Assembly (NCBI GenBank): GCA_947259795.1
Contig: CAMYNJ010000126.1
Coordinates: 1-53,179, forward strand
Origin: an uncultured Alphaproteobacteria bacterium
GTDB lineage: Bacteria; Pseudomonadota; Alphaproteobacteria; UBA8366; JADFVY01
Direction of reading: 5' to 3'
Length of the DNA: 53,179 nucleotides
Of this stretch, positions 51,399 through 53,179 are shown piece by piece (within the stretch, counting starts at the first letter, position 1; every line of letters begins with the position of its first letter). The position numbers and the translations under genes were made by a program. A model generated the notes under the pieces. It worked only from the letters and a program-made list of their open reading frames with translations, was not told the DNA's origin and did not search any database.

Positions 51399-52409
51399 TC
51401 AAGCAGCCTTTTCCATGGCCGTCGACCAGGTGCCGGCCGCGGCCGCGCCGTTGCATTGCGCGCGCAGCAGGAAGGCCGCCTGCGCCGCCGGCACGTTCTC
51501 CGCCTTGCCGCCCCAAGCCTTCAAGGGCGCCGCCTGCAGCGCACGGCCATAGGAGAAACTGAGCTTCCAGGGCAACGTCTCGCCCAGCTTGTTCATGGCG
51601 TCGAGATGCTCGGTCGCGAGTCTGTCCGACTGGCCGCCAGACAGGAACACGATTCCCGGCACCGCCGCCGGCACGCAGCGCTTCAACACCTCGACGGTGC
51701 GCGCCGCGACTTCGCCGACGCCGGCCTGGCTGGCGCATTCGGTGCCGGAGATCACCATGTTGGGCTTCAGCAGCGTCGCCTCCAGCCGCACATTCTGGAT
51801 GCGGAGTTGGGTATAGACTTCATTCAGCGCCGCCTCGGTCACCGCGGCGCAGCGCTCGATGTCGTGGGCGCCGTCCATCAGCACCTCCGGCTCGACGATC
51901 GGCACCAGGCCGGCCTCGTGGCACAGCGCTGCATAGCGGGCCAGCGCATGGGCATTGGCGGACATGCAGGCCTGGCTCGGATGTTCGTCTCCCTTGATGG
52001 TGATGACGGCGCGCCATTTCGCGAAGCGGGCGCCGAGCCGGTAATATTCGGCGCAGCGCTCGCGCAGGCCGTCCAGCCCCTCGGTCACCTTCTCGTCCGG
52101 CGAGCCGGCCAGCGGCTTGGCGCCGGCATCCACCTTGATGCCGGGGATGATGCCCTTGCCCGCCAGCAATTTCGCGAACGGCGTGCCGTCGGCCGCGCTC
52201 TGGCGCAGCGTCTCGTCATAGAGGATCACGCCGCTGATCGAGTCTTCCGCGCCGGCGGCGGTGAACAGCATCTCGCGATAGGCGCGGCGCGTTTCCTCCA
52301 CCGACTCCACATTGATCGAGTCGAAGCGTTTCTTGATGGTGCCCGTGCTTTCGTCGGCGGCCAGAATGCCCTTTCCGTCCGCGACAAGGGCTTTTGCGAT
52401 TTCGTCCAT
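51399..52409 (-). CDS. Class I fructose-bisphosphate aldolase
   Basis: A 336-residue class I aldolase that interconverts fructose 1,6-bisphosphate with two triose phosphates in glycolysis and gluconeogenesis. The N-terminal motif GKGILAADESTGTIKKRF is typical, VPIVEPEVLMDG is conserved, and the Schiff-base lysine is K215 in EATLLKPNMVISG. FLSGGQSD and WKLSFSYGRALQ complete the phosphate-binding site. It resembles animal- and plant-type aldolases more than class II metal enzymes. The last residues KAA replace the C-terminal tyrosine of the animal enzyme. It is followed by a coupled SnoaL-like gene. Confidence 0.96.
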   Translation of the reverse strand: MDEIAKALVADGKGILAADESTGTIKKRFDSINVESVEETRRAYREMLFTAAGAEDSISGVILYDETLRQSAADGTPFAKLLAGKGIIPGIKVDAGAKPLAGSPDEKVTEGLDGLRERCAEYYRLGARFAKWRAVITIKGDEHPSQACMSANAHALARYAALCHEAGLVPIVEPEVLMDGAHDIERCAAVTEAALNEVYTQLRIQNVRLEATLLKPNMVISGTECASQAGVGEVAARTVEVLKRCVPAAVPGIVFLSGGQSDRLATEHLDAMNKLGETLPWKLSFSYGRALQAAPLKAWGGKAENVPAAQAAFLLRAQCNGAAAAGTWSTAMEKAA

Positions 52410-52596
52410 GGTGAATTCCCTCTGAAGGCCTGTCCGGGCGCCCCTGGCGGCACCCCGCTGTTGCGCGGCCCGTTATACAGCGCGGTGCGCGTTAACGCTA
52501 TACAGCGGCGCACATTTTCGACGGGCTGGCGCCCGGCGTGCGCCTGACTATACTGCCAACAAGCAACCCGGCCTTGCAACCTCGCGGAATACCGAA

Positions 52597-53179
52597 ATGC
52601 CAGACAGCAAGATCGCCTTCGTCGCAAGCGACGAAGCGGATGCCCAGGAGGCGCTGGCCACCCTGACGGCGCGCTACGGCAATGCCGACCCGGCCTCGGC
52701 GCAAACCATCGTGGCGCTGGGCGGCGACGGCTTCATGCTGCAGACCCTGCACGACCATATCGGGATCGAGGCCGCGATCTACGGCATGAATTGCGGATCG
52801 GTCGGCTTCCTGATGAATGTCTGGGGGGTCGACGACCTGCCGGCGCGCATCGCGCGGGCCCGCCCGGTGAAGCTGCACCCCTTGCGCATGCTGGCCCGCA
52901 CCAGTTCCGGCGAGGAGGCCGAGGCGCTGGCCATCAACGAGGTCGCGCTGCTGCGCCAGACCCACCAGGCGACCAAGATCAGCATCCATGTGGACGGCGT
53001 GATGCGGCTGAAAGAGCTGATCTGCGACGGCGTGCTGGTCGCCACGCCGGCCGGCAGCACGGCCTATAACCTGTCGGCGCACGGCCCGATCATCCCGATC
53101 CGCGCGCCGCTGCTGGCGCTGACCCCGATCAGCGCCTTCCGCCCCCGCCACTGGCGCGGCGCCCTGCTGCCGCATACCG
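52597..53179 (+). CDS. nadK: NAD kinase, N-terminal part (runs off the window)
   Basis: The first 194 codons of an NAD kinase, open to the end of the window. It starts [20 protein letters not shown]. The diphosphate-binding GGDG is at residues 42-45 ([14 protein letters not shown]), followed by [13 protein letters not shown], the NE motif in [12 protein letters not shown], and [16 protein letters not shown], the conserved C-terminal ATP/NAD site. The enzyme phosphorylates NAD to NADP in the cytoplasm. It is divergent from the aldolase gene, with 187 bases between the starts. The short start and compact N-terminus match the alphaproteobacterial form (~250 residues). Confidence 0.95.
   Translation, partial: MPDSKIAFVASDEADAQEALATLTARYGNADPASAQTIVALGGDGFMLQTLHDHIGIEAAIYGMNCGSVGFLMNVWGVDDLPARIARARPVKLHPLRMLARTSSGEEAEALAINEVALLRQTHQATKISIHVDGVMRLKELICDGVLVATPAGSTAYNLSAHGPIIPIRAPLLALTPISAFRPRHWRGALLPHT

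Overview
The window is GC-rich, densely coded chromosomal DNA of an alphaproteobacterium. The complete set CckA, ChpT, CtrA and SciP, a GTTC-N7-GTTC LexA box upstream of recA, a DksA whose zinc cysteines are mostly lost, and a livGF-type operon ending in a DUF6867-like gene all fit this class. A Rhodospirillales-like lineage is my inference from the gene mix. I found no tRNA, rRNA, transposase, integrase or CRISPR array.

Layout. 1-2.6 kb: end of a branched-chain amino acid ABC transporter operon (livG end, livF, DUF6867-like, livK-type binding protein) with a strong terminator. 2.7-8.8 kb: a zinc-independent MDR oxidoreductase, then a PadR regulator, adaptor and RND pump operon whose promoter carries three TATATCG-N3-CGATATA-type dyads. 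8.8-16 kb: NADP-isocitrate dehydrogenase, a secreted SGNH esterase, a methyltransferase/LOG pair, two periplasmic c-type cytochromes and a LysM protein. 16-18.3 kb: a phosphatidylethanolamine cluster (psd, pssA and a YnjF-like CDP-alcohol phosphotransferase). 18.3-23.8 kb: two exported unknowns, alaS and recA.

23.9-38.3 kb is a cell-cycle and motility region: cckA, an exported AMIN-like protein, a CheY, dksA, an apparently active diguanylate cyclase, sciP, a FliJ-like gene, ctrA, then cheR, cheB, cheY, cheA and chpT. Sequences matching or nearly matching TTAA-N7-TTAA lie upstream of ctrA, cheA, dksA and the first cheY. The likely circuit is CckA to ChpT to CtrA, tempered by SciP, with the local chemotaxis genes among CtrA targets. 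The window has no separate cheW and no chemoreceptor.

38.3-43.6 kb: a DUF3553 protein, a PhnD-like binding protein broken by an internal deletion/frameshift and overlapping a hybrid histidine kinase, a single-domain receiver, and an unknown membrane protein. 43.6-49.4 kb: molybdenum cofactor and formate dehydrogenase genes (mobA, fdhD, moaA) enclosing four consecutive genes for degenerate GGDEF proteins. One of these carries a CZB zinc-binding domain with the same ligand spacing as DgcZ. This array is the least explained and most interesting part of the window. 49.5-53.2 kb: two OmpA-domain proteins, a SnoaL-like protein coupled to class I fructose-bisphosphate aldolase, and the start of NAD kinase, which runs off the end.
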